In this document: piece after piece, positions 1 through 7,336 of the stretch
How positions within the stretch are numbered: the stretch's first letter is position 1
Layout: every line of letters starts with the position of its first letter
DNA from: Saprospiraceae bacterium
Lineage (GTDB): Bacteria; Bacteroidota; Bacteroidia; Chitinophagales; Saprospiraceae
Assembly (NCBI GenBank): GCA_004297645.1
Contig: SCUG01000175.1
Location: forward strand, 1 to 7,937
DNA length: 7,937 nucleotides
Direction: 5' to 3'
Translations under genes and position numbers: made by a program
The notes under the pieces: model-generated
The model's input: the letters and a program-made list of their open reading frames with translations, nothing else
What the model was told of the DNA's origin: nothing
Database searches by the model: none

Positions 1-39
1 GTGTGTTTTTTCGGCGGCAAAGCCGCCGAAAAAACACAC
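1..39. terminator. Perfect hairpin, probable bidirectional terminator
   Basis: An 18-bp arm (1-18) pairs perfectly with 22-39 around an AAA loop. The inner stem is GC-rich (CGGCGGC/GCCGCCG) and is flanked by a T6 run on one side and an A6 run on the other, so either strand would give a GC stem followed by a U tract. This is the usual form of a bidirectional intrinsic terminator. The gene it serves probably lies left of the window, because a second hairpin sits closer to the reading frame on the right. Confidence 0.7.
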
Positions 40-42
40 CCT

Positions 43-83
43 TGTTCTTTTTGAGGCCGCCGGAGGCGGCCTCAAAAAGAACA
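43..83. terminator. Second perfect hairpin, probable terminator
   Basis: A 19-bp arm (43-61) pairs perfectly with 65-83 around a GGA loop. The core is GAGGCCGCC/GGCGGCCTC with T5 and A5 flanks. It lies three bases after the first hairpin but has a different arm sequence. It starts 16 bases past the stop codon of the minus-strand frame at 100-306, where a terminator for that frame would be expected. The two hairpins probably insulate genes on both sides. Confidence 0.65.
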
Positions 84-99
84 TCTTATTTCGAACACG

Positions 100-306
100 T
101 TACTTAGCGATGTATTCTTCTACGGTTTGTTGCTTTTGCATACCCCGGCTTTTTATCAGGCGCCAAATATAAGATTTAGGAGCACGGCGCCAAATTCTCT
201 TGTGATGAAAACCAGTGGGGCACCACTCCGTTTTCAATTCTGAAAGTTGCACAGCCGGGGATGTATTCGTTGATTCACCTGGCGATTCTGCCACTGCAAT
301 TAACAA
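100..306 (-). pseudogene. Short unrecognised frame, possible gene remnant
   Basis: An open frame of 68 codons runs leftward and ends at a TAA just before the hairpin at 43-83. Its only start at full length is a TTG that directly follows an in-frame TGA, and the only ATG is near the end of the frame. The C-terminal half is rich in basic and aromatic residues (TGFHHKRIWRRAPKSY, then IWRLIKSRG) and ends in QTVEEYIAK. I do not recognise a family. The absence of a good start, the stop immediately upstream and the terminator-like hairpin downstream suggest the surviving 3' end of a decayed gene. A chance frame is also possible. Confidence 0.25.
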
Positions 307-816
307 TCAAACGGGTGGCTTCCGGCGAGACGTGTATGAAGACCGTATAAACAATTTATGCTAAAGTGCCGTTAAAGGATAACCTGCCAGTCGCCGGGCT
401 GCGGAAGTGAATCTTAGCAGGTGAAGAACAATAAGGAATGAAGGAAGTGCACCATCGAGAGTTTTGTCGAATAAGTTTCAAAAGGAGAAATTAATGCGGA
501 GAATTATCATTGATTCGATTTTTAACTCCCAACTTTAGGCTTGCAAATCTTCACGGTGCCCTGTTTATTGCAGTTCTCAGGAAAATGTAAATGTATGAGG
601 GCATTCTTTACTCAGCCGTGATAAAGAAAATTCCAAACTTTGCCCCAACCTGCAATTCAGAGGACGAGAAGATAGCTTCCACGATGATGGTTTTGCGAAG
701 AGTACATCAATTACAAAGAAGTTCACCTTGGACAATTGAATCCACTCAATAATATTGGGAATTTAGCTGTTCAAAATTTTATAAAATAAGCGCACAAATT
801 ATTCAATCATCCGATT
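307..816. other. Intergenic region upstream of the large gene
   Basis: No reading frame of useful length occurs on either strand. The sequence becomes AT-rich toward the start at 817 and includes a 12-bp palindrome, ATTTTATAAAAT, at 776-787. I looked for the Bacteroidota promoter form (TTG, about 19 bases, TAnnTTTG) and found no exact match, so no promoter is assigned. A short 14-codon frame at 494-538 with AAAGGAG before it is discussed as a finding. Confidence 0.6.
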
Positions 817-876
817 ATGAAACAGTATTACCTTTTCTTGTTAGCGGTCATTTTTAGTGCAACATTGGGCCACGCC
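817..876 (+). other. Sec signal peptide
   Basis: The first 20 codons give a positively charged start (MKQ), a hydrophobic core (YYLFLLAVIFSATL) and a small-residue cleavage site, GHA before Q21. This targets the product to the periplasm, the required first step for T9SS substrates. Confidence 0.85.
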
Positions 877-3800
877 CAAAAAGACTGTTGCTCCGCACAG
901 TCTCTTCTTGGCTCAGATCCCATCACCATTGACCTTAATTTCGGCCATGCCAAACCCGACCCGATTGACCAATGCTCTTGCCTGACCTCCGGCGAGCACG
1001 ATAGCTATTGGTTTGCATTCAGTTGTGTAGAGGCAGGCACTTTCGAGATGATGGTTATGCCACTTCAGCAGAACACCGACTACAATTTTGCCCTGTTCCT
1101 CAACGAATGCCCGTGCAAAGATTCACCGCTCATATCCTGCGATTTTTCCGGCCCGGTGCCCGCCGGAACTTCCGGTCCCACCGGTATTTCTTCCACCCCT
1201 CCTATTACTTTTGGCTGGCCTACCCAATCCCAGTTTCAACCAACTGTAAATTTGTTTGATGGGGCCAATTACTATTTAGTAGTGGACAATGTCACCGCAA
1301 ATGCTGTCGGCTTCACCATTCAATTCGCAGGTACTGCCGTTATTGGACCACCCAATTTGGCGCCCGCCCCCGCCCCTATTTATGGCCCCACTACGGTATG
1401 CCCCGGCGGCACGGCAACGTATAGTGTGCCGCCAAGTATCCTGATAACTGGTTATAACTGGGAAATTTTGCCCGGCACTGGTCCCCAAAACGGTAACAAT
1501 GAAATTGACCTACATTTTCCTCAGACGCCGGGAGTGTACTCCGTCTGTGTGACAGGAAAGGTGGGGGGGTGTCACCTGACAGAACAAAATTGCATCTCCG
1601 TAGTAGTGGCACCTATTGTCACAAATGTAGAAGACATCATTTGCCTGCCAGGTGTTTATGAGGCTGGCAATGGCCAAAACTTTTTTTCCCCGGGGAACTA
1701 TCAGCTTGTTTTCGAATCGTATCAGGGTTGCGACAGCATCGTTAACCTCACGCTGAATGGTGCCCCAAAGAATTTTGACGTCTTGGTTAAGGAAGTCTGC
1801 GAGGGCACCTGCGTGGAATTTGGCGGCCAGACAATTTGCGAGTCGGGCACCTTCGAAGAGGTGCTTCCCAACCAATTTGGCTGCGACAGCACTACCATTT
1901 TCAACCTCATAGTGGTCCCTCTGGAATCCAACATCGAAGGCGAAGACACCCTCACCTGCTACAAAACCAGCCTCGTGCTCGACGGCAGCACATCCGTTGG
2001 CGGGGCGGGCATGACCTACACCTGGCTCAATGGCGGGGGCGATACCCTGAGCACTTCGACCACGCTGTCCGTGACGCTGCCTGGTGTTTATACCCTCGTT
2101 ACAAAAAGCGTGGTAGGCGGCGACACCTGTACCGCCGAATCGGATGTTGAAATCATCGCCGATAACGCACCGCCGGACTCTGTCAGTGCCACCGGCGGCG
2201 CCATTACCTGCCTCACCAGTACAGTCACGCTGATGGCGAACTCCTCAACGCCCGGCGTGGTTTACGCATGGTCGGGTCCGGGTGGTTTTACTTCTGCTTC
2301 GCAAAATCCAGTGGTCAGCGTTCCCGGCAACTACGTGCTCACGGTGACGGGCCTCAATGGATGCACAGCCATAGCGATAGCCTCAGTTGCTGAAGATACC
2401 GAACCCCCCGTTGCGACCGCGGCAGGCGGCTCGATTACCTGCCTGAATGCGACGGTAGTGCTTGCCGGAAATTCCTCCGCTCCCGGTTCCACCTACTTTT
2501 GGCAAGGCCCCGGTGGCGTCACTTTCACAGAACAAAACCCCGAAGTGAGCAGCCCCGGAAAATACGTCCTCACCGTCACGGCACCCAATGGCTGCACTGG
2601 CACAGTTAGCACGGTTGTGCAATTGAACACTACGCCGCCCGACGCCGATGCTGGTGAAAACGGCACCCTCGACTGCAACGCCTCTGCTGTTGTGCTGAAC
2701 GGCACCGGCTCTTCCACTGGCAGTCAATATAGCTACCTTTGGGCTACAATGGACGGCCACATCGCCTCCGGCGAAACCACCCTCACACCCACCGTGGATG
2801 CCATTGGAACTTATACCCTCACCGTAACCAATAGCATCAATGGTTGCACCAATACCGCACAAACCCAAGTCGTGCAATCGCCGGAAGTGACGGCGGCCAT
2901 TTCCTCCCAGACTGAAGTCAGTTGTTTCGGGGAAGAGGATGGCACGGCCACAGTATCTGCTGGCGGTGGTACGGGAGGTTTCACCTTTACCTGGTCCAAT
3001 GGAACCGGGGAAGCCACGGCATCGAATCTCGGCGCCGGCACTTACAGTGTGACCGCCACCGATGGGGCGGGTTGCACCGCTACGGCTACCGTGACAGTGA
3101 CGCAGCCGGATGTGCTGGCTGTCAATGCTTCGGCTACCCCTCAGTCGGCCCCGGGCGTAAACGACGGCACAGCTACGGCCAACCCCACCGGCGGCACACC
3201 CGGCTATAGCTATGCCTGGGACAATGGAGAAACAACCGCTGCCATCACCGGCCTTGCGCCCGGCAATTACAGCGTAAGCGTCACCGATGCAAACGGCTGC
3301 GAAGCAGCGCAGGTGGTCACGGTAAGTGCCTCCGATTGCATCGTGAAAGCCAATGTAGATTTTACAAACGTTACCTGCCACGGCGATAGTGACGGCTCGG
3401 CCACCATCACCCTTGAAAATGCCGCTGAGCCAATTTCTTTCAATTGGTCCAACGGCAGCACCACACAGACGATTTCCGACATTCCGGCAGGCACTTACAA
3501 CGTGAGTGCCACCGATGCTAACAATTGCGAAGTGGTCGCCACCATCAACATTTCTCAACCAGCAGCACTGAATGCCAACGCCACTACCACTGGTTTGACG
3601 GCCTTCAACGCCAACGATGGAACGGCCACCGCCAACCCTACCGGCGGCACCGGCGCATACTCCTTTGCCTGGAATACCGGCGGCACAACGGCTACCATTA
3701 CGGCGCTTGCGCCGGGGGAATACACCGTCGTGGTGACTGACGAGAATGGCTGTGAGACGGCCCAAACGGTTGTCATTTCACCGTTCAATTGTTCGGTTTT

Positions 3801-5688
3801 GGCCAATATCTCATCGAGTGATGCCACGTGCAACGGCGCTGCCGATGGCCAAGCCACGGTGACTCTCACGGGTGGCGTGGCGCCATTCGAGTACCTTTGG
3901 TCTAATGACGAAACCACTGCCACCATCACAGGCCTGGCAGCCGGCACCTATTCCGTTTCGGTAGTGGATGCCGTGTTTTGCCCTATCATAGCAGAGGTGA
4001 CCATCAGCGAACCAGTAGCTTTGGAGGTATCAGTAGTACAGGTTGTACCGGCGGATTGCGGCAGCAACAATGGCATCGCCACAGTGGCGGGCAGCGGCGG
4101 CACGCCGGGCTACGGCTATGCCTGGTCCAACGGCGCTTCGGGTGCTACGGCAACGGGCCTGGCCCCTGGCACACACATCGTGAGCGTGACCGATGCCAAC
4201 GGCTGCGTGGTCACGGCAAATATTGAAATTGGTTTGAACGACAATGAACCGCCGGCCGTGGTGACGCAAAACCTCACAGTGGAACTCGATGCCACCGGCG
4301 CTGCCACTATCTCCCCGGCAGGCGTGGACAACGGCAGTACCGACAATTGCGGCATCGCCGCAATGACGTTGGATATCTCAGCTTTCAATTGCGATAATTT
4401 GGGTGATAATGAAGTAGCTCTGACGGTGACAGATGATGCCGGTAACAGCAGTTCCGGCACTGCCATCATCACCGTATTGGACAACATGCCGCCCAATGTG
4501 CTGGCGCAAAATATCACGCTGGAATTGGATGAAAACGGCACTGCCACACTAACGGCCGCCATGCTCGACAACGGCAGCAGCGACAATTGCGGCATCCCCA
4601 CTTTTGGCATTGACCTGGAAAATTTCGGCTGCGATAATTTGGGTGAAAATGAGGTGCAGTTCACGGCTACCGACGGCAGTGGCAACAGTGCTACGACCGC
4701 CGTCACTGTGCAAGTGGCCGATAATCTGCCCCCGCAAATTGCCTGTCCTGGAAATATGGTGTTGCCTTATTGCGACCCGGTGGGCAACTACGACGTAACG
4801 GCCACAGACAATTGTTCCAACGGCCTTAGCATTGTAATGACCTCCGGCCTGCCCAGCGGCTCGTCCTTCCCTGCCGGCGAAACCCTGATTGGAATCGAAG
4901 CAACCGATGAAAGTGGCAACACCGCCACGTGTACTTTCTCGGTAAGCGTGCCGGCGGCCATGTCCGTTGCTATCGAATCCACGGATGTCACCTGTTTCGG
5001 CGAAAACGACGGCAGTGTCACCACAGCGGTGGCAAACGGTGCCCCAGGCTACACGTACTTGTGGAGTACCAATGAAACTTCGCCTGCCATCGAAGGCCTC
5101 GGCCCCGGCGAATACACAGTCTCCGTCACCGACGATGCAGGCTGCGAAGTGGTGGAATCTGTAATAGTCAATGAGCCGCTGCAATTGCTGACCGTGCTCG
5201 ACAGCGTGATGAACGAAACGGGCAACCAGCAAAACGGTGGCGTCAACGTGACCGTAAGCGGTGGCGTGCAGCCTTATGAATACGTCTGGACCAACGCTGC
5301 TGGCAATGTCATTTCTAACCAGGAAGACGTTGCAGGACTCTCGGCCGGCACCTACCAATTAGCAGTTACTGACGCCAATGGCTGCGTCTCACTGAGCGCC
5401 TACACCATTCAATCCACGACGGCGGTGGACGAAGCAGACCTGCTCAGCCACATCCGCCTTTTCCCCAATCCTACGAGCGGGTTGGTGACACTGGAACTTA
5501 CGGATATTCACCCGCTGGAGCTGGCCATCACTTCCTACGACGTGAACGGAAGAGCCGTCGTTTTGTACTCCGGCGATGCCAGCGGCAAGTATATCCTGGA
5601 CTTCTCGGGGCAACCTGGCGGAGTGTATGTCTTGAAAATTATGCTGGATGGTCAGATTTTGACCAAGCGTTTGGTGGTGAGCAGATAG
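817..5688 (+). CDS. T9SS-exported modular surface protein with SprB, PKD/Ig-like and HYR-like repeats
   Basis: This 1623-residue protein is probably a secreted or cell-surface adhesin. Residues 1-20 form a Sec signal peptide (MKQYYLFLLAVIFSATLGHA). Residues about 21-176 resemble a PPC/jelly-roll-like beta domain (HDSYWFAFSC, YNFALFLNEC, YYLVVDN). A PKD-like domain follows (about 177-265), then two short GCDS-containing repeats (about 266-368), four Ig/PKD-like repeats (about 369-690), six SprB-type repeats (about 691-1140), two DNCGI/CDNLG repeats (1143-1303), one HYR-like domain (1304-1381), two more SprB-type repeats (1382-1532) and a type A sorting domain (about 1546-1623, FPNPTSG to KRLVVSR). 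The ATG at 817 is chosen because the signal peptide starts there; no Shine-Dalgarno is visible. Flavobacterium johnsoniae SprB, a gliding adhesin, is several times longer, so sharing repeats does not make this its orthologue. The ligand is unknown. No catalytic domain is seen. Confidence 0.93.
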   Translation: MKQYYLFLLAVIFSATLGHAQKDCCSAQSLLGSDPITIDLNFGHAKPDPIDQCSCLTSGEHDSYWFAFSCVEAGTFEMMVMPLQQNTDYNFALFLNECPCKDSPLISCDFSGPVPAGTSGPTGISSTPPITFGWPTQSQFQPTVNLFDGANYYLVVDNVTANAVGFTIQFAGTAVIGPPNLAPAPAPIYGPTTVCPGGTATYSVPPSILITGYNWEILPGTGPQNGNNEIDLHFPQTPGVYSVCVTGKVGGCHLTEQNCISVVVAPIVTNVEDIICLPGVYEAGNGQNFFSPGNYQLVFESYQGCDSIVNLTLNGAPKNFDVLVKEVCEGTCVEFGGQTICESGTFEEVLPNQFGCDSTTIFNLIVVPLESNIEGEDTLTCYKTSLVLDGSTSVGGAGMTYTWLNGGGDTLSTSTTLSVTLPGVYTLVTKSVVGGDTCTAESDVEIIADNAPPDSVSATGGAITCLTSTVTLMANSSTPGVVYAWSGPGGFTSASQNPVVSVPGNYVLTVTGLNGCTAIAIASVAEDTEPPVATAAGGSITCLNATVVLAGNSSAPGSTYFWQGPGGVTFTEQNPEVSSPGKYVLTVTAPNGCTGTVSTVVQLNTTPPDADAGENGTLDCNASAVVLNGTGSSTGSQYSYLWATMDGHIASGETTLTPTVDAIGTYTLTVTNSINGCTNTAQTQVVQSPEVTAAISSQTEVSCFGEEDGTATVSAGGGTGGFTFTWSNGTGEATASNLGAGTYSVTATDGAGCTATATVTVTQPDVLAVNASATPQSAPGVNDGTATANPTGGTPGYSYAWDNGETTAAITGLAPGNYSVSVTDANGCEAAQVVTVSASDCIVKANVDFTNVTCHGDSDGSATITLENAAEPISFNWSNGSTTQTISDIPAGTYNVSATDANNCEVVATINISQPAALNANATTTGLTAFNANDGTATANPTGGTGAYSFAWNTGGTTATITALAPGEYTVVVTDENGCETAQTVVISPFNCSVLANISSSDATCNGAADGQATVTLTGGVAPFEYLWSNDETTATITGLAAGTYSVSVVDAVFCPIIAEVTISEPVALEVSVVQVVPADCGSNNGIATVAGSGGTPGYGYAWSNGASGATATGLAPGTHIVSVTDANGCVVTANIEIGLNDNEPPAVVTQNLTVELDATGAATISPAGVDNGSTDNCGIAAMTLDISAFNCDNLGDNEVALTVTDDAGNSSSGTAIITVLDNMPPNVLAQNITLELDENGTATLTAAMLDNGSSDNCGIPTFGIDLENFGCDNLGENEVQFTATDGSGNSATTAVTVQVADNLPPQIACPGNMVLPYCDPVGNYDVTATDNCSNGLSIVMTSGLPSGSSFPAGETLIGIEATDESGNTATCTFSVSVPAAMSVAIESTDVTCFGENDGSVTTAVANGAPGYTYLWSTNETSPAIEGLGPGEYTVSVTDDAGCEVVESVIVNEPLQLLTVLDSVMNETGNQQNGGVNVTVSGGVQPYEYVWTNAAGNVISNQEDVAGLSAGTYQLAVTDANGCVSLSAYTIQSTTAVDEADLLSHIRLFPNPTSGLVTLELTDIHPLELAITSYDVNGRAVVLYSGDASGKYILDFSGQPGGVYVLKIMLDGQILTKRLVVSR
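1924..2886 (+). repeat. Four tandem Ig/PKD-like domains (residues 370-690)
   Basis: Four units of roughly 75-85 residues start near residues 370, 450, 528 and 606. They share a cysteine near the start (TLTC, AITC, SITC, TLDC), a W in a YxW or LW context (YTW, YAW, YFW, YLW), a PGxYxLxVT-like strand (PGVYTLVTK, PGNYVLTVTG, PGKYVLTVTA, IGTYTLTVTN) and a second cysteine (DTC, NGC, NGC, NGC). The middle two also share the junction pattern PPxxxxATGG or PPVATAAGG. They look like beta-sandwich spacer domains, each with one predicted disulfide. Confidence 0.75.
2887..4236 (+). repeat. Six tandem SprB-type repeats (residues 691-1140)
   Basis: Six units of about 75 residues share the SprB repeat pattern: VxCxGxxDGxAT, then a short G-rich turn, YxWSNG, GLxxGxYxVxVTDxxGC and VxIxQP. 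Copies 2 and 4 lack the first cysteine and instead carry NDGTATANPTGGT. SprB repeats occur in gliding and adhesion proteins of Bacteroidota. Two further units at residues 1382-1454 and 1455-1532 lie after the HYR-like block. Confidence 0.85.
4243..4959 (+). repeat. Two DNCGI/CDNLG repeats followed by one HYR-like domain
   Basis: Residues 1143-1223 and 1224-1303 are two clearly related units of about 80 residues. Each has PPxVxxQNxTxELD, DNGSxDNCGI, a CDNLGxNEV segment and TDxxGNS. Residues 1304-1381 form a divergent relative of the HYR type (PPQIACPGNMVL, TATDNCSNG, GETLIGIEATDESGNTATC). HYR-like domains are usually adhesive or spacer modules in extracellular proteins. The block interrupts the SprB ladder. 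Confidence 0.75.
5437..5685 (+). other. T9SS type A C-terminal sorting domain
   Basis: The last 80 or so residues contain the family signature: LFPNPTSG at residues 1548-1555, an ITSYDVNGR strand-turn, GGVYVLKI at 1601-1608 and a terminal KRLVVSR. This domain directs passage through the type IX translocon and is normally removed by PorU, with the mature protein either attached to the surface or released. Confidence 0.9.
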
Positions 5689-5699
5689 GGATAAAAGGC

Positions 5700-5732
5700 A
5701 GCGCCAGGATTGCTTCGAGCAATCCTGGCGCT
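5700..5732. terminator. Hairpin between convergent genes, probable shared terminator
   Basis: A 15-bp perfect stem (5700-5714 with 5718-5732) closes a TCG loop, 11 bases after the stop of the large gene and 21 bases beyond the stop of the minus-strand gene. It lies exactly between two convergent genes, so it probably ends transcription from both. The T-rich stretch after it is interrupted (CTATTTCATT), so it is weaker in that respect than the hairpins at the left end. Confidence 0.7.
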
Positions 5733-5753
5733 CTATTTCATTAGGCTTTCGTT

Positions 5754-6623
5754 TTATCCCCTCTGAATTTTCTCAAATCTCCACTCGCTGAGTTGTTTGA
5801 TGCGGTTGAGAATGTTGGCGGTGGCACGGTCATGCACCCATTCCCAAAGTCTGTTTACGATTTTGATGTTGGGCCAGTTTTCCTTTCCATAGAAGTTGAA
5901 ACCGACGACGAAGAATAGCTGAGCTTGTCCAGCTTCATTCAGCCCGTCAATGGACGAACGCACGTACATGGAAAAGATGCCGATGGGGTAGCCGCCACTA
6001 CTTTTGAACAGCAAATAGCGGGCGTTGTCGAAGTCAAAAGTGTCGGGTAATAGCTGGAACTTCAAGGCTTTGAGGCGGAACAGCGGGATGAACTTCAATC
6101 CGAGGAATCCATTTTTGAGGCCGAAAGGGTACCTTCTGCGGCCAAACAAAAACAATTCGATGTTGTCGAGTTGGCGGTCTATGCGGCCGACATTGGCGAG
6201 GTGGTTTGGCCAGCAAGTGGAATCGCCATCCCATTTTAACAGTTCTTCGAAGACGTAACTTGCCGGGGTATCCACACCGATCTTGTGAATATTCAGGATG
6301 GAGTACTGGTCGGTGCTGATGCCCAGCCTTTGCATGATTCTGAGGCTGTAATTCCGGCGCTCTTCCTCGGTTTCAAATTTTATGAGGGTTGGTATTTCCG
6401 GCTTGTGGAGCAGAAAAAAAAGGCAATCTGAAAGCAGACCGGTGCTCCTCGAAGGAGGGCTTTTTGTGGCAGTTTTGTCTCTGTCAGTTTTCAAGTTATG
6501 GATATTTTTTGCCAGCCTAATGTCCTCAGACCCTACGAAACACCGCGGTTTTGGCAATGCGGTGTCTTTCAATCGCCACGGAATTTTTTCAAAACGCAAG
6601 TGCTGCCATTCATTCCTCCACAC
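5754..6623 (-). CDS. Conserved-looking protein of unknown function, start uncertain
   Basis: I do not recognise the family. The convincing coding part begins around residue 80 of the longest frame (IKFETEEERRNYSLRIM). It continues through an aromatic, basic core (SILNIHKIGV, FELLLKW-like helix, FLFGRRRYPFG, FRLKALKFQLL), a beta-rich stretch (YLLFKSSGGYPIGIFSMYV, AQLFFVVGFNFYG) and a C-terminal helix (RLWEWVHDRATANILNRI). The alternation of strands and a long final helix resembles SRPBCC/START-like folds, but this is a guess. There is no signal peptide or membrane segment in the core, so it is probably cytoplasmic. The longest frame starts at a GTG and overlaps the upstream gene by 14 bases. 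Its first 79 codons read like untranslated sequence (low-complexity KTATKSPPSRSTG-like, T8 tract). The first ATG is at 6335 and would give 193 residues, but it cuts into the good helix. Confidence 0.65.
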   Translation of the reverse strand: MWRNEWQHLRFEKIPWRLKDTALPKPRCFVGSEDIRLAKNIHNLKTDRDKTATKSPPSRSTGLLSDCLFFLLHKPEIPTLIKFETEEERRNYSLRIMQRLGISTDQYSILNIHKIGVDTPASYVFEELLKWDGDSTCWPNHLANVGRIDRQLDNIELFLFGRRRYPFGLKNGFLGLKFIPLFRLKALKFQLLPDTFDFDNARYLLFKSSGGYPIGIFSMYVRSSIDGLNEAGQAQLFFVVGFNFYGKENWPNIKIVNRLWEWVHDRATANILNRIKQLSEWRFEKIQRG

Positions 6624-7119
6624 CTTCGGCCGGTTTCAATGCAGGCAAACCGGTGACGGCTTTTTTCTCTTTGGTTTCCACAGTTTTCAGCCAATCCACC
6701 ATTTTCTTGCGTTGGAGGTTGGTCAACCGTGCTTCGGGGTGCGTCCATGTGAAGCTCTTCAAGGGCATCTCCTCCTCGCTCACCATCTCCACAAGTTCTT
6801 CGGCTTTGCGGGCTTTTCTTTTGGCGTTCAAGTCAGCCCAGGTGGAGAAATTGAGGTGCCGCCGTCCATCATTGATGTGGTCTTTTATCCACCAGGCTAA
6901 AGGCTGCACGTTGGTGTACCAGGGGTATTCGGTGAGGTGGGAGTGGCAGTCGTAACAGGCATCCTGCAACAACGTAGCTACCTCCTGCGGCGGATTTTGT
7001 ATGGTGATAAAATCTTTGGTTGTATCGTGGGGCGGATTGGTTTTGTCTATTTGGAAAAATTGGATGATGACTAACAGTGCGAGGAGTGCTAACAGGATGG
7101 GTTTAATTCTTTTCTTCAT
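6610..7119 (-). CDS. Membrane-anchored haem-binding domain protein (Haem_bd-like c-type cytochrome)
   Basis: The 169-residue product has an N-terminal anchor (MKKRIKPILL followed by ALLALLVIIQFF, residues about 6-23) and a periplasmic domain with one c-type haem motif, CYDCH, at residues 55-59. The following segment (SHLTEYPWYTNVQPLAWW, then IKDHINDGRRHLNFS) and the later EEMPLKSFTWTHPEARLT match the pattern of the Haem_bd family, in which the methionine (residue 118 here) is a plausible second iron ligand. The protein is probably an electron carrier or haem sensor at the inner membrane; its partner is unknown. I chose the ATG at 7119 because it begins directly with a typical basic-hydrophobic anchor. 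A TTG at 7167 would add 16 unremarkable residues. No Shine-Dalgarno is evident. The stop overlaps the longest form of the next gene, which suggests possible co-transcription. Confidence 0.88.
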   Translation of the reverse strand: MKKRIKPILLALLALLVIIQFFQIDKTNPPHDTTKDFITIQNPPQEVATLLQDACYDCHSHLTEYPWYTNVQPLAWWIKDHINDGRRHLNFSTWADLNAKRKARKAEELVEMVSEEEMPLKSFTWTHPEARLTNLQRKKMVDWLKTVETKEKKAVTGLPALKPAEGVEE

Positions 7120-7304
7120 GTCGAAAATTGTGGTTCTTGTTTTTTGACAGATGGAATTGTCCGGCAATTTTAATCAATGGTTGCCAGAGTTTGTAAAAAC
7201 CGGGCGGATTTGATGAATCGAGGTTGTCTGCTCAACGCCAATAGGTTTTCCCGGCCCTTGGCACGGGACAGGCCGTGCAAAACAATTTCTGTAACCGTGC
7301 ATTA

Positions 7305-7335
7305 CCCTCGGCGCCGCCTCTGGCAGCGCTGAGGG
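7305..7335. repeat. Imperfect 10-bp hairpin
   Basis: CCCTCGGCGC (7305-7314) pairs with GCGCTGAGGG (7326-7335) with one G-U pair and an 11-base loop. It is immediately followed by another stem-loop at 7337-7371, so the two form a tandem structured element. Confidence 0.5.
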
Positions 7336-7336
7336 G

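Noticed and set aside
1..83. Terminal inverted repeats of an insertion sequence
   Set aside because: The arms are 3 bases apart within each hairpin, with no transposase between them and no matching copy elsewhere in the window.
2383..3765. A 460-codon open frame on the minus strand inside the large gene
   Set aside because: It is antisense to the SprB and Ig-like repeats, is dominated by G, A, R and V with no domain or signal, and is explained by the repeated GC-rich codons of the plus-strand gene.
4116..4706. A 196-codon minus-strand frame with repeated serine- and valine-rich segments
   Set aside because: Its internal repeats are the reverse reading of the two DNCGI/CDNLG units.
4549..5358. 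A 269-codon minus-strand frame inside the large gene
   Set aside because: It follows the HYR-like and SprB repeats on the other strand, and its composition mirrors them. No start signal or recognisable motif is present.
6382..6900. Plus-strand frames opposite the two minus-strand genes (172 and 134 codons)
   Set aside because: They are antisense to the Haem_bd gene, whose CxxCH motif and membrane anchor show the true strand. They are rich in H, F and C with no domain.
7120..7167. TTG start at 7167 for the haem-binding protein
   Set aside because: The added residues (MPDNSICQKTRTTIFD) place a polar stretch before the basic-hydrophobic anchor. The ATG at 7119 gives a standard anchor start.
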